A DNA stretch of 64,000 nucleotides, from positions 2,356,001 to 2,420,000 of the forward strand of contig JARKIF010000006.1 in assembly GCA_029378245.1 (NCBI GenBank), given 5' to 3'. Of the stretch, positions 22,759 to 33,916 are shown one piece after another. How positions within the stretch are numbered: the stretch's first letter is position 1; each line of letters begins with the position of its first letter. A model generated the notes under the pieces. That model searched no databases. It saw only the letters and a program-made list of their open reading frames with translations, and was not told the DNA's origin. Both the position numbers and the translations under genes were made by a program. Source of the DNA: Roridomyces roridus (taxonomy: Eukaryota > Basidiomycota > Agaricomycetes > Agaricales > Mycenaceae).

Positions 22759-23964
22759 ATGGCAGACAAGTTTACAGTTATCCGTGAGGTATGGCACTGG
22801 GCATCCTAGGGCAGCGTGCCGTGTCTCAACCTTGTCCTTAGGTCGCAACGAACGTCTGGACTTTCTCTAGGTCGGTCTCGGGTGTACTGGAGACTGCGTG
22901 TGTGTCTGACCCTCGGTGCTCAGACCCTTTGCGCGGTTTGGTATCATACCAATTGGTGGTCGTTCCACCGCTATCAAGCTTTCGGGCGGGGGCGTTTGGA
23001 TCCTCGCATCGACGCCGCTGAACCCAGAGACCAAGGCCAAGATCGACGAGCTCGGGCCTGTTCAGTACGTGCCTCTCTGGATATTTAACAGAGCTACCGC
23101 TTCATTGTCTATTGTCTAGGTATATCGTCGGCGCCGACGCTGTGCATCATCTGTTCTTGGGTATGTCTGTACGACGCGTCGTAAAGGATGAAGAATCGAT
23201 CGTTTGGCTGTAGGGGAATTCAAGAAAGCGTATCCGACGGCCAAACTTCTCGGTCCTGCTGCGGCTGTTGCTCGCGCCGATAAATCCCTCACGTTCGATG
23301 GTGTCTGGGGCAAGGACCCGGCGGAGACCAAGTATGGGTTCGAGGACGATGTACGTGTTTCTGAAAGCTACCAGTGAATTCTTGACTCAAGATGCGCGTA
23401 GATTCAGGCGTGGTGAGCATAACGCCGTCCGATCTGCACACGTCTTGACCTGGCTGTACCAGTTACTTTTCCGGTTTCAAGAACAAGGATGTCGCGTTTT
23501 TCCACCCAGCATCGGAGACTATGGTGCGCATCCTTCTCAGTCGCAATTGCAAGCTTACAGCTGTGTTTCTCAGATTCAAGCCGACTTGTTATTCAATCTA
23601 CCCTGCACGGAACAGGTTCCTCTCATCTCTCTTAGGCGCATTCAGATTATCTGAGATCCTGTTGCAGTACTCGAACACGGGTTCCTCGGGCGCTGTCCCC
23701 CTTTTTGGCAACCTCAAGCCGGCGTCGTGGTTGCACGGCAAGTTTGCGGAGGCAATGGGTGAAGACAAGGCGTCAGTACTAGTCTTTTTCACATCTCTGA
23801 TTCTGAGCCGGCGCGTACCTTGCAGTGCGATGAAACGTGACGTCAAGACTGTCGCGGACTGGAACTTTTCGCGGATTATCCCTTGCCACGGCGATGTTAT
23901 CGAGACGGGTGGGAAGCAGGCGTGGCTGGACGCGTACAAGGCCTACTTGGACCCGTCTACTTGA
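22759..23964 (+). CDS. DUF4336 family protein (copy 1)
   Basis: Exons join as MADKFTVIRE / VATNVWTFS / RPFARFGIIPIGGRSTAIKL and run through VWILASTPLNPETKAKIDE, YIVGADAVHHLFL, a tyrosine/glycine segment KYGFEDD, FSGFKNKDVAFFHP, QADLLFNLP and IIPCHGDVIETGG to the stop at 23964. DUF4336 proteins have a metallo-beta-lactamase-like outline. The HH and CHGD positions would suit metal binding, but no activity is established and I assign none. Introns are 45-60 bases. A close paralogue lies at 28547-29737, 4.6 kb away in the same orientation. The gene converges on SHMT, with 163 bases between stops. Confidence 0.85.
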
Positions 23965-24127
23965 TTCTCATGTACAGGAGGACATTTCTTTTGGCAGTTC
24001 TTTCAATTGTACATGTCAATGCAGACTATAATACAATAGTACGGGTCGGGACTATGTTGAATGTCCGTTGTGTCTAACCAACCCAAAGACCGATGACTGT
24101 TGAATCTTCTTCCTTCTCCTTCTCCCC

Positions 24128-25877
24128 TTAATCGTGGATGCCCTCGGGCTTGGTGAGGGCAGAGACGTCCACACCAGGGAGCGGCCACTTGATAGCGAAA
24201 GCGCGCACCTCGTCCCTCAGCTCGCGCACCTTGGCATACCCGACCTTGCCCTCCTCCTGCACCGTCGCGACGCGCACAAAGTCTTTAAGCATCTTGGTAC
24301 CCGCCTCCTTCTGCAGCAGCAGCGACAGCTGGACGGCACGGTGCAAAAAGTCGGCGACGATCTTGACGTCAGCTTCGAGCATGTTGCGCGAGGTGATCGC
24401 GGAGGTACCAAGACGGATACCACCGGGAACTTGGGCGGAGGCGTCACCCGAGACGGCGTTCTCTGTGTATACCGTTAGCATACCGCTTCGCCAGGGAGAA
24501 AGAAAACGAGGCATACTGTTAATCGTGATCCCCATTAGATCGCAGACCTTCTCGACCTTGCTGCCGGTGAGGCCGATGGGACGAAGATCCCAGAGGACGA
24601 GGTGGTTGTCGGTACCACCAGTCTGGAGCTTGTAGCCGTGGGCGACAAGCTCGTCTCCGAGGGTCCGAGCGTTGGCGATGACCTGCTTTGCGTATTCGCG
24701 GAACGAGGGCTGTGCAGCCTGGAGGAGCGCAGTCGCGATACCGGCAATGGTGTTGTTATGCGGGCCGCCCTGGCAAGCGGGGAAAACAGCATCGTTGACG
24801 CGTTTCTCGAGATCCGCCGCGTGAGGGAGGTCCTTGCGGAAAAAGATGAGACCCGCGCGAGGCCCACGAAGAGTCTTGTGAGTGGTCGTTGTTACGACGT
24901 CGCAGTACTCGAAGGGGCTGTTGAGCGTTTGCGCGGCAACAAGACCGCTGGTGTGGGCAATATCAGCCATGAGCCACGCGCCCTCTTTTTCAGCCGTTTG
25001 CTTGAGACGGCCGTAATCCCAGTCGCGGGGGTAGGCTGAGGCACCGCAGATGATCAGACGCGGCTTGAAGATCTTGGCCTGGGCGGCAAGACCGTCGTAG
25101 TCGATCAACTGGGTTTCAGGCACGAGAGCATAGGGCAGGGATTGGAAGTAGAGGGACGATGCGGTCATTTTCTTTTTGGCGGTCTACATTCGGGAGGGTC
25201 AGACGACAAGCAGGACGTCAGGATTGAAGGCACGCACGTAGTACCCATGAGTCAAATGTCCACCGTCAGGAAGCCCGAGACCCATGAGACGATCTTGAGG
25301 CTGAATCAAAGCAGTAAAGGCAGCGAAGCTAGATTATGGTCAGTTAGCCGGTCAAGATTGGCAGATTAGCGGTACTTGGCCGTCTATGAAGCATCTATCA
25401 GGGTCTACGTCGCCTCGAGGCAGTTGTTAACACTCACGCTGCCAGAGTAGGGCTGCACATTGACGCCCCATTTTGCAGGGTCGAGGTTGAAGGCCTCCAG
25501 CGCGCGCTTGCGGCAGAGAATCTCGAGCTCGTCGATGTACTCGTTGCCGCCGTAGTACCGAGCGTTGGGAAGACCCTCAGAGTACTTGTTGGTCAGCATG
25601 GAGCCGTTGGCCTCCATCGCCGCAAGACTGGTCAAGTTCTGTGGGTAGAGTGAGTAAAAAACTTGGATCGCGTCGAGAAAGCGGTGACCTCGGACGCGAT
25701 GAGCTCAAGACCAGTGAACTGCCTCCAGGTCTCCTTGTCGATGATGTTTTTCACCACAGGATCCAGCTCAGCCAACGGCATGTAGAGCGGTTTGTTCTAA
25801 GGAAAAAAGTGAGACAGATGGCACAAGACACGACGAGTGGCGAGACATACAAACTCTGGAGTGTTTGCGGTAGCCAT
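24128..25877 (-). CDS. Serine hydroxymethyltransferase
   Basis: Complete multi-exon gene from [19 protein letters not shown] (start 25877) to KPEGIHD (stop 24128). Family landmarks appear in order: [49 protein letters not shown], the PLP-lysine motif [14 protein letters not shown] (about 24850-24890), and the C-terminal [15 protein letters not shown]. The enzyme interconverts serine plus tetrahydrofolate with glycine plus 5,10-methylene-tetrahydrofolate, the main entry to one-carbon metabolism. There is no obvious mitochondrial presequence, so a cytosolic form is likely. Two introns split the N-terminal third. It is flanked by DUF4336 paralogues on the other strand. Confidence 0.95.
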
Positions 25878-26449
25878 TTTTCTGAGAGTGAGACGGAGAG
25901 AGGAAGAGACGGGGGAAAGGGAGGATGGATGGAGTGGTCGAGTCAATAAACGAAACATCCTTAAATTTGATCTCCCTCGTTGCCTTTTTGAGCGTGAAGT
26001 TACGGCATTTTTTCGGACCCCCGCTGTTACCTTTCCTCGCCGCTCATCGCGGTAGTTTGTTCCCCGAAAAAGTCTATCAGTGCCTATCTGCACAACGCGC
26101 CATTTTTGCCCCACTGTGGTCCCAATTTCTACCGCGAAATCGAATAAGAGAGATGTGCTCAAGAAGACGCAATCATTGTTACATTGTCAACACGTGTCTG
26201 AACTCGTCAACACGTTCAACTTCGAATACGCGGTACATAGAACATGAAAACGCCGAATTAAATTCCGCAAGACGGCCCGTAGGCAGTTTCGGGAGTTTCA
26301 TACCGTACACTGTTGGCCTCGTGGGTTGAACGAAGGCTTGAACTGCCGGTATATGATCATCTAGGCAATGGCTGGAATAGCTCACTGCAGCGGCGATAAG
26401 CTCCTGGGCGACCTCGGGTTTTGAATTCGCAGGCGGCCCTGCACGGTTG

Positions 26450-26546
26450 GGTGCCGTTCAAGGCTTAAAGGACGGAGAACACGCAGTACATACGAGATAC
26501 TTACGACAGAAGCCGCCCGCCAGAGAAACGTGGACAGAGAGGTTCT
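26450..26546. repeat. Diverged third copy of the 27.4-27.8 kb repeat
   Basis: The string tgccgttcaagg, then aaggacggagaa, tacgagatactta, gacagaagcc and cagagaaacgtggacag follow the order seen in the two tandem units at 27366-27800, with small deletions. It is in the same orientation, about 1 kb upstream. Confidence 0.65.
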
Positions 26547-27365
26547 AGTCCACTGAGGATGACGCCGTGGGGTTGAATGGAAAGAGAGCGCATGTGTTGA
26601 GCTGGAACCTGGAAAGGGAGCAGGAAGCAATCCTTGCAGAGAGATTTTCGAGGTCCTTGGTAGTTAGTCGATTCTGGGAGATGGTTGCAAAAGAACGCAT
26701 GTCACAGAGTAGAGTATGGGATGACCAGGTACACGAACCCAGATCGCGCGGCTTCCTAGTCCGTTCTGACTCCCCCAGACGGCGAAGTCCCACCCAGTGG
26801 CTTTCTTTGCTACAAGGAACGCGCGCCCGGGAAACAGAGAACCCGAACTGGATTAGTTGGACGTAGAGGGGACGGCAAACAAGCCTTCAAACCCGAAGCT
26901 TGAAAGTGCGAGATTTGTCGCGGACGTAAGCCCGCAGAAGCGTGTCCGATTTAGATGCAGGACTGAGGGAATCTGAGTCGACATGGAGGTTGAGAATGAA
27001 CGAGACGGTAGCAAACAAAAAACCACAGATCGAATCACCCAGCCCGTTCCTCCACCAACACTTCACTAAACCAAGCTTTGAACCTGCTCATTGCAATCTA
27101 CTCGACTTGCGTCTACCGTGCGGCGGAAAGGCGACCGGAATTTTCAAATTTCTTGGTCGGGGTCCGTCAGTATGCTCGATTTATTTCGCCGATTCTCTCA
27201 CACAGGGGACAAAGTCTTGTCATTGGGCAGATGTTCCTTTGTTCGGACAAAGGAATCACTGCTAAATTACAGGACTTTATCCGCCGTGTCAGTGCAGCAG
27301 CGCTGTCGGGCGGCAAGGGTGGGTTCTGGGGCCACAGGCGACCCTGAACGTGGAGTGGGGTCCGT

Positions 27366-27800
27366 ATACTTACCTCGAGACGAGTCGAGAAGCTGGAAAT
27401 AGGAGACCCGGGCACACGGGAGAAGATGTTTCGTGCCGTTCAAGGGTTGAGGATTGCTTGAAGGACAGAGACGTGACAGTAGACACGAGATACTTACAGC
27501 AGAGCTCATGACAGAAGCCACGCACCAGAAAACGTGGACAGAGGCCAGTCAAGTGGTGGCTCGCGGCTGGAGTTGACTAGAAAATACTTACCTCAAGACG
27601 AGTCGAGAAGCTGGAAATCGGAGACCCGGGCACACGGGAGAAGATTTTTCATGCCGTTCAAGGGTTGAGGATTGCTTGAAGGACAGAGAAGAGGCAGTAG
27701 ATACGAGATACTTACAGCAGAGCTCATGACAGAAGACACGCGCCAGAGAAACGTGGACAGTGGCCGGTCAGGGTGGTTTCTCGCGGCTGGAGTTGGACAG
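27366..27800. repeat. Two tandem units of about 218 bases
   Basis: Unit 1 is 27366-27583 and unit 2 is 27584-27800. Both begin atacttacctc(g/a)agacga, share tcgagaagctggaaat, gagacccgggcacacggg and gccgttcaagggttgagga, and end in ctcgcggctggagttg. Differences are mostly substitutions, so the duplication is not brand new. Read on the minus strand, each unit contains two gtaagtat donor-like strings, one after a ctcgag and one after agctctgct. Confidence 0.85.
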
Positions 27801-28489
27801 AAGAAGAGAACCTAGAGCAGCAAACAGTTGAGAAATAAACGGAGGCTACAGCGAGCTCGAAATTCGGATGCTACTTACTCGAGATTTGTCGCGGACGCAA
27901 GTGAGAGCTGGAATCTGGATGTTACAGACGAAATATGCTATCAGGGAACCCGGTAGGCAGCTAGTATGGTGGTCTTCACTTGTGTAAGGCCTTGAGACTC
28001 GAGGAGGTTGACCGTTGAAACGAGGTGGCGCGGCAAACAGAAATCAATTGATCTAGTCACGTGCACCAATCGTCTCTCTCTCTCCCGTTTCCTCCAAGTT
28101 TCCTCTCTCCACCAATGTAGCCCTTCCAATCTAATAAACGAAGATTAGACTTTAGAGCCATATATCCAACCTGCTACCTGAGCTCCGGCCTGCGTCTACA
28201 TACCGTCCTGCGCTGTCCTGCGGAAACGCATCATTCAGCTGATTTCCCGAATCCCGATGGTTGCCCGATGGCCGAACTTTCAAATTACCCTTGTCAACGA
28301 TCTCAAGGTCCCCGGGATCCGTCAGTCTGCCCGGTTTCAAGCTTCTTACAGTACTCGGGAAATAAAGCGAGGCAATTTAACGATCACGTGCGTGCTTATA
28401 ATGGTATTGTCAGCCTCTCTGATGGGCCGACAGAGGTCATTCCAGTACACTCAGCACCGTGTCGCACGGCCTCCGTGTTGAGCCCAGCC

Positions 28490-28497
28490 TATATAAA
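28490..28497 (+). promoter_or_regulatory. TATA box of DUF4336 copy 2
   Basis: tatataaa about 50 bases upstream of the ATG at 28547, well placed for a core promoter with a short leader. Confidence 0.55.
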
Positions 28498-28546
28498 TGC
28501 CAACGGGCTCCTTTGAAACATCCCCGACATCTTCTTTGACTTTATA

Positions 28547-29737
28547 ATGGTGGCTGCAGACATCCCTGAGCTCGTTATCCGCGAGGTGCGTCCATTGGTT
28601 CGACCTTTCTTACCGCGGCGCGACTCATTCTGCTCGGTTAGGTCACCTCTAGCATCACAACGTTTTCCAAGTACGTCCCTCTTCTGAGATTGTCTTGTCC
28701 AAGACTGACTGCGAGCGATAGACCGTTTGCGCGATATGGATTTGTACCTTTCGGAGGGCGTACGACGGCTATTCGACTTTCTACGGGCGATGTATGGGTC
28801 CTCGCGTCGACGCCGTTGACGAAAGATACCAAGGAGGCTATTGATAAGATGGGGCCGGTGAAGTAGGTTGCTCCATTCCAGGCTCGTATTTCCGCGGAAA
28901 CTGACAGCAACTCAGATGGATCATGGCGGGAGATATGGTGCATTATATGTATTTGGGTAACAACTACTTGACATTCGCTACGCGATATACTTACTTGTTT
29001 GCCACAGCCCAATTCAAGGAGGAGTATCCCGAAGCAAAGGTTATCGGTGTGGAGAAGATGAAGTCCGAGGGTGTGGAATTGGCAGGAGGTTTGTTTTTTC
29101 TTCTAATTCGTTCGTTCGTTCGAAATCTGATTTTGCATATAGCATACGGGGTTGATGCACCAGATACGAAATATGGGTTCGAAGACGAGGTGAGAGGCTT
29201 CTGTCCGATATCTAGTCGTTTCTGACGCTGTTCAAATAGATCCGCGCAGTGCACGAGTTTCTTTTTTTAACCGGCTCTCATTCCCTGACCGCCTGCTCAG
29301 GTACTTCTCAGGGTTCAAGAACAAGGACGTCGCCTGGTTTCATGTTGAATCCAAGACGCTCGTTGTAGCAGATCTTATGTTCAACTTGCCAGCCAACGAA
29401 CAGGTGTGCCGTCTTACACTTCAACCGCAAGCAACTGAAGCTGGCGCTCTAGTACTCTAAATCAAAGTCCAACCCGCGCTTGCCCATTTTTGGCTCACTG
29501 ACTCCATGGGGAGGAATCCACAAGCACTTTGTATGGGGTCTGGGTGAGGATAAAGCGTGAGCCGTGATCTCATTGAACTAGGGTGTTGGCTTATCTCCGA
29601 GCAGGGCCATGAAGCGAGACGCGCAGACGGTTTTAGAGTGGGGGCCAGAGAGAATTATCATGTGCCACGGGGATGTAATCGAGACGGATGGGACAAAAGC
29701 ATGGGCCACTGCTTACAGCAAATATTTCTCTCAGTAA
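28547..29737 (+). CDS. DUF4336 family protein (copy 2)
   Basis: Paralogue of the gene at 22759-23964. The exons read MVAADIPELVIRE / VTSSITTFSK / PFARYGFVPFGGRTTAIRL, then VWVLASTPLTKDTKEAIDK, WIMAGDMVHYMYL, DTKYGFEDE, FSGFKNKDVAWFHV, VVADLMFNLPANEQ and RIIMCHGDVIETDGTKAW, ending FSQ at 29737. The His-His pair of copy 1 (VHHLFL) is VHYMYL here, so one candidate ligand differs. It has its own TATA box and is convergent with the ferroxidase gene, with only 53 bases between stops. Confidence 0.82.
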
Positions 29738-29790
29738 TTTGTACTTACATGCGTCGGGTATTAACCCATCTGATGCGACATCACATCACA

Positions 29791-31866
29791 TCACTCCCTC
29801 TTTTTCAGCAACCCAAACAACTTGCCGCGCTTCTCCTTGGCCGCAAGCTGCTCGCGCACCTCAGTCTCCTGCTCCTCCTCCGTGATGCGCCCTCCTAGCG
29901 AATACCACACGACGCTCATCATCCCCAACACCGCCGTCAAGACACATCCCGCCATCGCGCCGATACCCTTTGAATGCCATCCGTTGTTCTGCAGGTAAGG
30001 GCCCAGCGGCAAGCCACTCAAATCCGTCACGCCCTCATGGCCCGCGGCGTTGCCCGACACGGGGAGTCCAAGGGCATGGCAGTTGTCCGCAAGGCTCTGT
30101 GGGACGTTGGAAATGAACTGCTGCGCGACGAGGGGCGCTTCGAATGAGTTGGATGGCGAGACCGACTTCGAGATGCCATTCAATATGACAGTGGAAGAAC
30201 CAGACGCCCGGGTTGTCTGCGACGAATCGTAAAGTCGCGGAGCCTCCGCTTTCGACGAGGATCGTGTCTCGCCGCAGGGGGTTTGTCTGGTTGGCGCTGG
30301 TGATGACTGAAGGGTCGTCCGAGGTGTAGTCGCTTGACCGCTCGACGATCTGGAACTTGTGTCCGTGGATGTGGAATGGATGTTTTCCGGCGTCGCCGTT
30401 CTGGATGACGAGATCGACAACGTCCATGTGGTCGAGAACGAAGCTCTGCGGACCGTACGCCGCCTCGACCGTAGCGTTGTCGCCGAGCGTCAGGGCGCTG
30501 AGGATGGCTGGGGTGAGTGGTGAGTTGTAGGTCACGCCGTTGAAGGTCGCGTGGTTGGTGCCGTCGTCCATCGTGTCGAATTCAAACTGTATGCAGTGAG
30601 TACTTTGATTTTTCGAAACGCAGAGAAACGCACGTAGAGTGTGATCGTCTTGGTCGATGGCACCGCGGGCTCGACGACGAGCGGAGTCAAACTGATGTCG
30701 GGGACGTCTGAATACTCGTCGATGAAGCCAGAGTCGGTGATGGAATTGGACGCGTCGTATGTTATGGAGGAGGTGACGTTGAGCTCGAGTGTATCAGGTA
30801 CCGTGTCGAACATGTCTCCGTCCATGTTGGCGTGGATGGCCCAGTTGGAACTCGTATCGTTACGGGCGGTGACGAGGATAGAATATCGCTGGGCGACGGT
30901 GACCGTCAGCAGGTCGATCGGGAATTCTTCAATGTCCGTGCCGTCGACCTATGGTTTAATGAAAATCAATTGACAGGACACAGCAAACGGCGAACCTCAA
31001 TGATCCTCATGTCGTGGCCGTCGATCCAGAAGAAAAACATGGCAAAGGCGGACGTGTTGATGACGCGAAGACGGTAGGTCTTGCCAGGCTCGAAAGGTAG
31101 GGTCGCGTTTTCGTTGAAACCGACAGCAGTACCAGAGTCGAGAGACGTACCCTCGATGGGTCCGAGGTACTGGCCGTTTTGCGCAAAGTAAATAAGACCC
31201 GAGTCTGGTTGGGTAGGTTAAAGTCTGGGTAAGACGTAAAATCGACGCTACGAACCGGGAACGGGCTCAGCACCACCGGGGTTGGCGATATTTACAAACT
31301 GCTTGATCAAGACGCTGTGCTCGTCGTGGTACCACTCGCCCAGGATGACGGTGAACTCTTCGTCGTATTTGTGCGGCTCCTCGTTGGCGTGGATGAGGAA
31401 CGGCGCGCGCAGACCGTCGACGTACTGCCCCGAGGCGTGGCCGTGGACCCAGTACGAACCCCATTGGCCCGAGTTTGGGATGTCGATTTCGTAGGTTGTT
31501 TGGCCGCCAAAAGTGGGCATACCACTGCAAGACATTAGCGATTTTTTTTGAAGGCGATGAAATGTAATACCATTCTGTCACTCCGACGGCACCGTCCATC
31601 CAGGAAGATGTGTTGAAGAACATGCCGTGGTGGTGGAGAGTGGCTACCTGGTCGAGGGAGTTCGTGGCGTGGAGGATGAGAGAGTTGTTTTGAGGAATGT
31701 CGAGGGGTGGGGGTGGCCAAGTGCCGTTGACGCCGACAACTCGACGGGGGAAGAGGCCGTCGGGGTTGACGTTCTCGACATAGGTGAGGTTCCACCACAG
31801 CTCAGTGACACCGGCGTGGACGTAGGGGGCGACCAGGAGGGATGGGAGGAGGTAGGTTGGCCACAT
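29791..31866 (-). CDS. FET3: Membrane-anchored multicopper oxidase, Fet3-type ferroxidase
   Basis: The start at 31866 gives a signal peptide (MWPTYLLPSLLVAPYVHA). The four copper motifs are present: LHHHGMF, YWVHGHASGQYVDG, HPFHIHGHKF and WFFHCHIEWHLEVGL. A C-terminal membrane span (GIGAMAGCVLTAVLGMMSVVWYS) is followed by a short charged cytoplasmic tail. This anchor, and the Ftr1-type permease head-to-head next door, point to a Fet3 ferroxidase and not a free laccase. Fet3 oxidises Fe(II) at the plasma membrane and hands Fe(III) to Ftr1. Several introns of about 50 bases interrupt it. The candidate iron-site acidic residues were not aligned. The shared upstream region has iron-regulator-type GATA motifs. 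Confidence 0.92.
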
Positions 31867-32347
31867 GGTCGGTGCTTGGGTGAATGGACGGAGGGCCGAG
31901 TCTTTTTAGCGCAATTTTGGCGGCTTCCGCACGGGAGTTTCAAGTTTATCAGATAGTAGATAATCTGGCTTCTTTCGTATGGTCAGAAGGCACTGTGAGA
32001 GACCGAGTTGCAACCGACTTACAAGCGATTAGATTGATAAGATCTGGTGACTCCTCAAAGTCCGGAATCAGATTAATCGTGGGCCAGCGAATATTGCCTC
32101 GAGGCCTTATCCTGCTTCTTCGTTCCTTTGAGTGCCACAAAAATCACACAAAGACCCACGATTTACTCCTGTACCGCTCGTTTAGCCATTGAATTGGTTC
32201 TTAAGTGCCTAACATGTGACTCAGCCGCAACCCAGCCGATAAGATTAGCCACGGATAAGAAAGAAGCCTTATCAGATATCCGATGCTTTGCAATCTTTTC
32301 TTCTTAAACCGACGGGCACCCGAGAAACGCCAGCTCCTCACCCCACC
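31867..32347. promoter_or_regulatory. Bidirectional Fet3/Ftr1 promoter with GATA-type motifs
   Basis: This 481-base region separates the two start codons. It contains two exact matches, on the reverse strand, to ATCWGATAA, the site known for fungal iron-repressing GATA factors (SreA/Urbs1 type): 31946-31954 and 32269-32277. Further GATAAG cores lie at 32036-32041, 32238-32243, 32254-32259 and, reversed, 32106-32111. Repression of both genes under iron sufficiency is the natural inference. Confidence 0.7.
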
Positions 32348-33749
32348 ATGGGCAAAAACCTCTTCTCCGTCCCAATCTTCTTCATCGTCTTCCGCGAGAC
32401 CATCGAGGCTGCCATCATCGTCTCCGTGCTCCTTGGTCTCGCAGAGCAGATCGTGTACGAGAACCCCGCCCGTTTCAGCCGCACACGTACCCTCGAGTCG
32501 CCTAGCAATGAGGATGACAGCAAGAACGAAGGCGCTAGCGACTCGGCGGTAGAAGACGACCCTGCTCATCGTCGTGCCCTCATGCGCAAAATGCGCTTCC
32601 AAGTCAGTCTTTATTTCTTCGAGAAGAACATTTTTTGACCGCCGCGCAGATCTTCGCTGGTGCCGGCGTCGGACTCTTTCTCGCCCTCGCTATCGGTGCC
32701 GCGTTCATCGCCGTCTGGTTTACTCAAGCATCCAATCTCTGGGCCAAGACCGAGGAACTTTGGGAAGGTTCGTGTGATCGCCGCTTGTCGAATATACTCT
32801 CAAGCTTTGCCAGGTATTTTCGAACTCGTTGCCGCGCTTATGATTTTCGTTATGGGCATTACCATGCTCAAGATGGATCGCGGTACGTGCCTTGGTTTCG
32901 GTCCGAACAATACTCAATTCCGGAATACAGCCAAGGCAAAGTGGCGCGTCAAACTTGAGAAGGCCTTCTCGGGTTCAAAGACGGATGGGTCTACCAGGGC
33001 CGGGCGTTGGGTCCTCTTCATCCTCCCCCTCATCACCGTGCTCCGCGAGGGCGAGTTTATTCTTCATTTAGCTCTCCATCCTCTAATCGCCTCCGTTACA
33101 GGCATGGAAGCCGTCATCTTCGTTGGCGGCGTCTCCCTCGGACAGCCTGCTACCTCCATCCCCATTGCCACCATCGTCGGCCTCGTCTGCGGTCTCGTCG
33201 TCGGGTTCATCATCTACAGTTTCGCCTCGCGCACCACGCTCACCATATTCCTCATCTTGATGACCAACCTCCTCCTCCTCATCGGCGCGGGCCTGTTCTC
33301 GCGTGCTGTATGGGCGTTCCAGGAGAACGCGTTCAACCATCTGCTGGGTGCCGATGTCGACGACACGGGAGGAGACGGGCCAGGGAGCTTCAACGTCAAG
33401 GGCAGCGTCTGGCATCTCGACTGCTGCAACCCGGACGATAACTTCGATAACTCGGGTTGGAGTATCTTTAACGCCATCTTCGGGTGGACGAACAGCGCTA
33501 CGAGTGGGTTGACTTTCTCTTCCTTTTCCTTCGTTTATTGATGAGAGTACAGTCGGTTCGGTGCTTTCATACGTGTTTTATTGGATTGCGGTCATCGTCG
33601 TCCTCATTGTGATGAAATACAAGGAGGGCAGGACCAAGTTGTTTGGGTCCGAGTCGGCGGCGGGTGTGCGTAGGCGTCAGGCGCGTGAGCATCGCGCCGA
33701 GGTGGAAGCGAGGGCCAAGGATGCACCGGTGGCGGAGGAAGTCAAGTAA
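32348..33749 (+). CDS. FTR1: High-affinity iron permease, Ftr1 type
   Basis: MGKNLFSVPIFFIVFRETIEAA opens the protein with the first REXXE iron motif. The second, REGME, lies in VLREG/MEAVIFVGGVSLG and is split by an intron at 33051-33101. Multiple membrane spans follow (IFAGAGVGLFLALAIGAAFIAV, IFELVAALMIFVMGITML, IPIATIVGLVCGLVVGFIIY, IFLILMTNLLLLIGAGLFS, VLSYVFYWIAVIVVLIVM), with a lysine/arginine-rich cytosolic tail to 33749. It forms the plasma-membrane iron uptake complex with the divergent Fet3-type oxidase. A Ser/Asp/Glu-rich loop of about 40 residues sits between spans 1 and 2. Start 32348 has a good context (ccaccATGGG). Confidence 0.93.
33051..33101 (+). other. GC-AG intron inside the Ftr1 REGxE motif
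   Basis: The exon ends CTC CGC GAG G, and the intron begins gcgagt and ends cgttacag, with ctaat as a likely branch point. Only this splice keeps the frame and gives REGMEAVIF. The nearby GT donor (gtttat) throws the frame off. The intron is 51 bases, normal for the window. Confidence 0.75.
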
Positions 33750-33916
33750 AAATATCTGGTTCATGTGAAATTCATGCAGTTTTTGAACAGTGGTTGAAAT
33801 TATGTAAGCGAGATAAGGGACGATAGATTTGAGTAGATAGCAAGTAGATAGTACAGCAAGCGATATTGAAAGCGACATGGCTACGACATCAGACCTTATG
33901 ACAATCACACCCGCGC

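Larger units (their letters stand above)
25878..28546. other. 2.7 kb repeat-bearing spacer between SHMT and DUF4336 copy 2
   Basis: No protein gene is supported. The spacer holds the SHMT promoter, the 218-base tandem duplication, a third diverged copy, and an 18-base repeat (agatttgtcgcggacg core) at 26909-26926 and 27880-27897. On the minus strand the repeats carry several gtaagtat-type donor strings, hinting at a spliced transcript or the remains of one. A TATA box near 28490 belongs to the following gene. Confidence 0.55.

Noticed and set aside
29791..31866. Secreted laccase
   Set aside because: The C-terminal membrane span and the adjacent Ftr1-type permease make a Fet3-type ferroxidase the better call.
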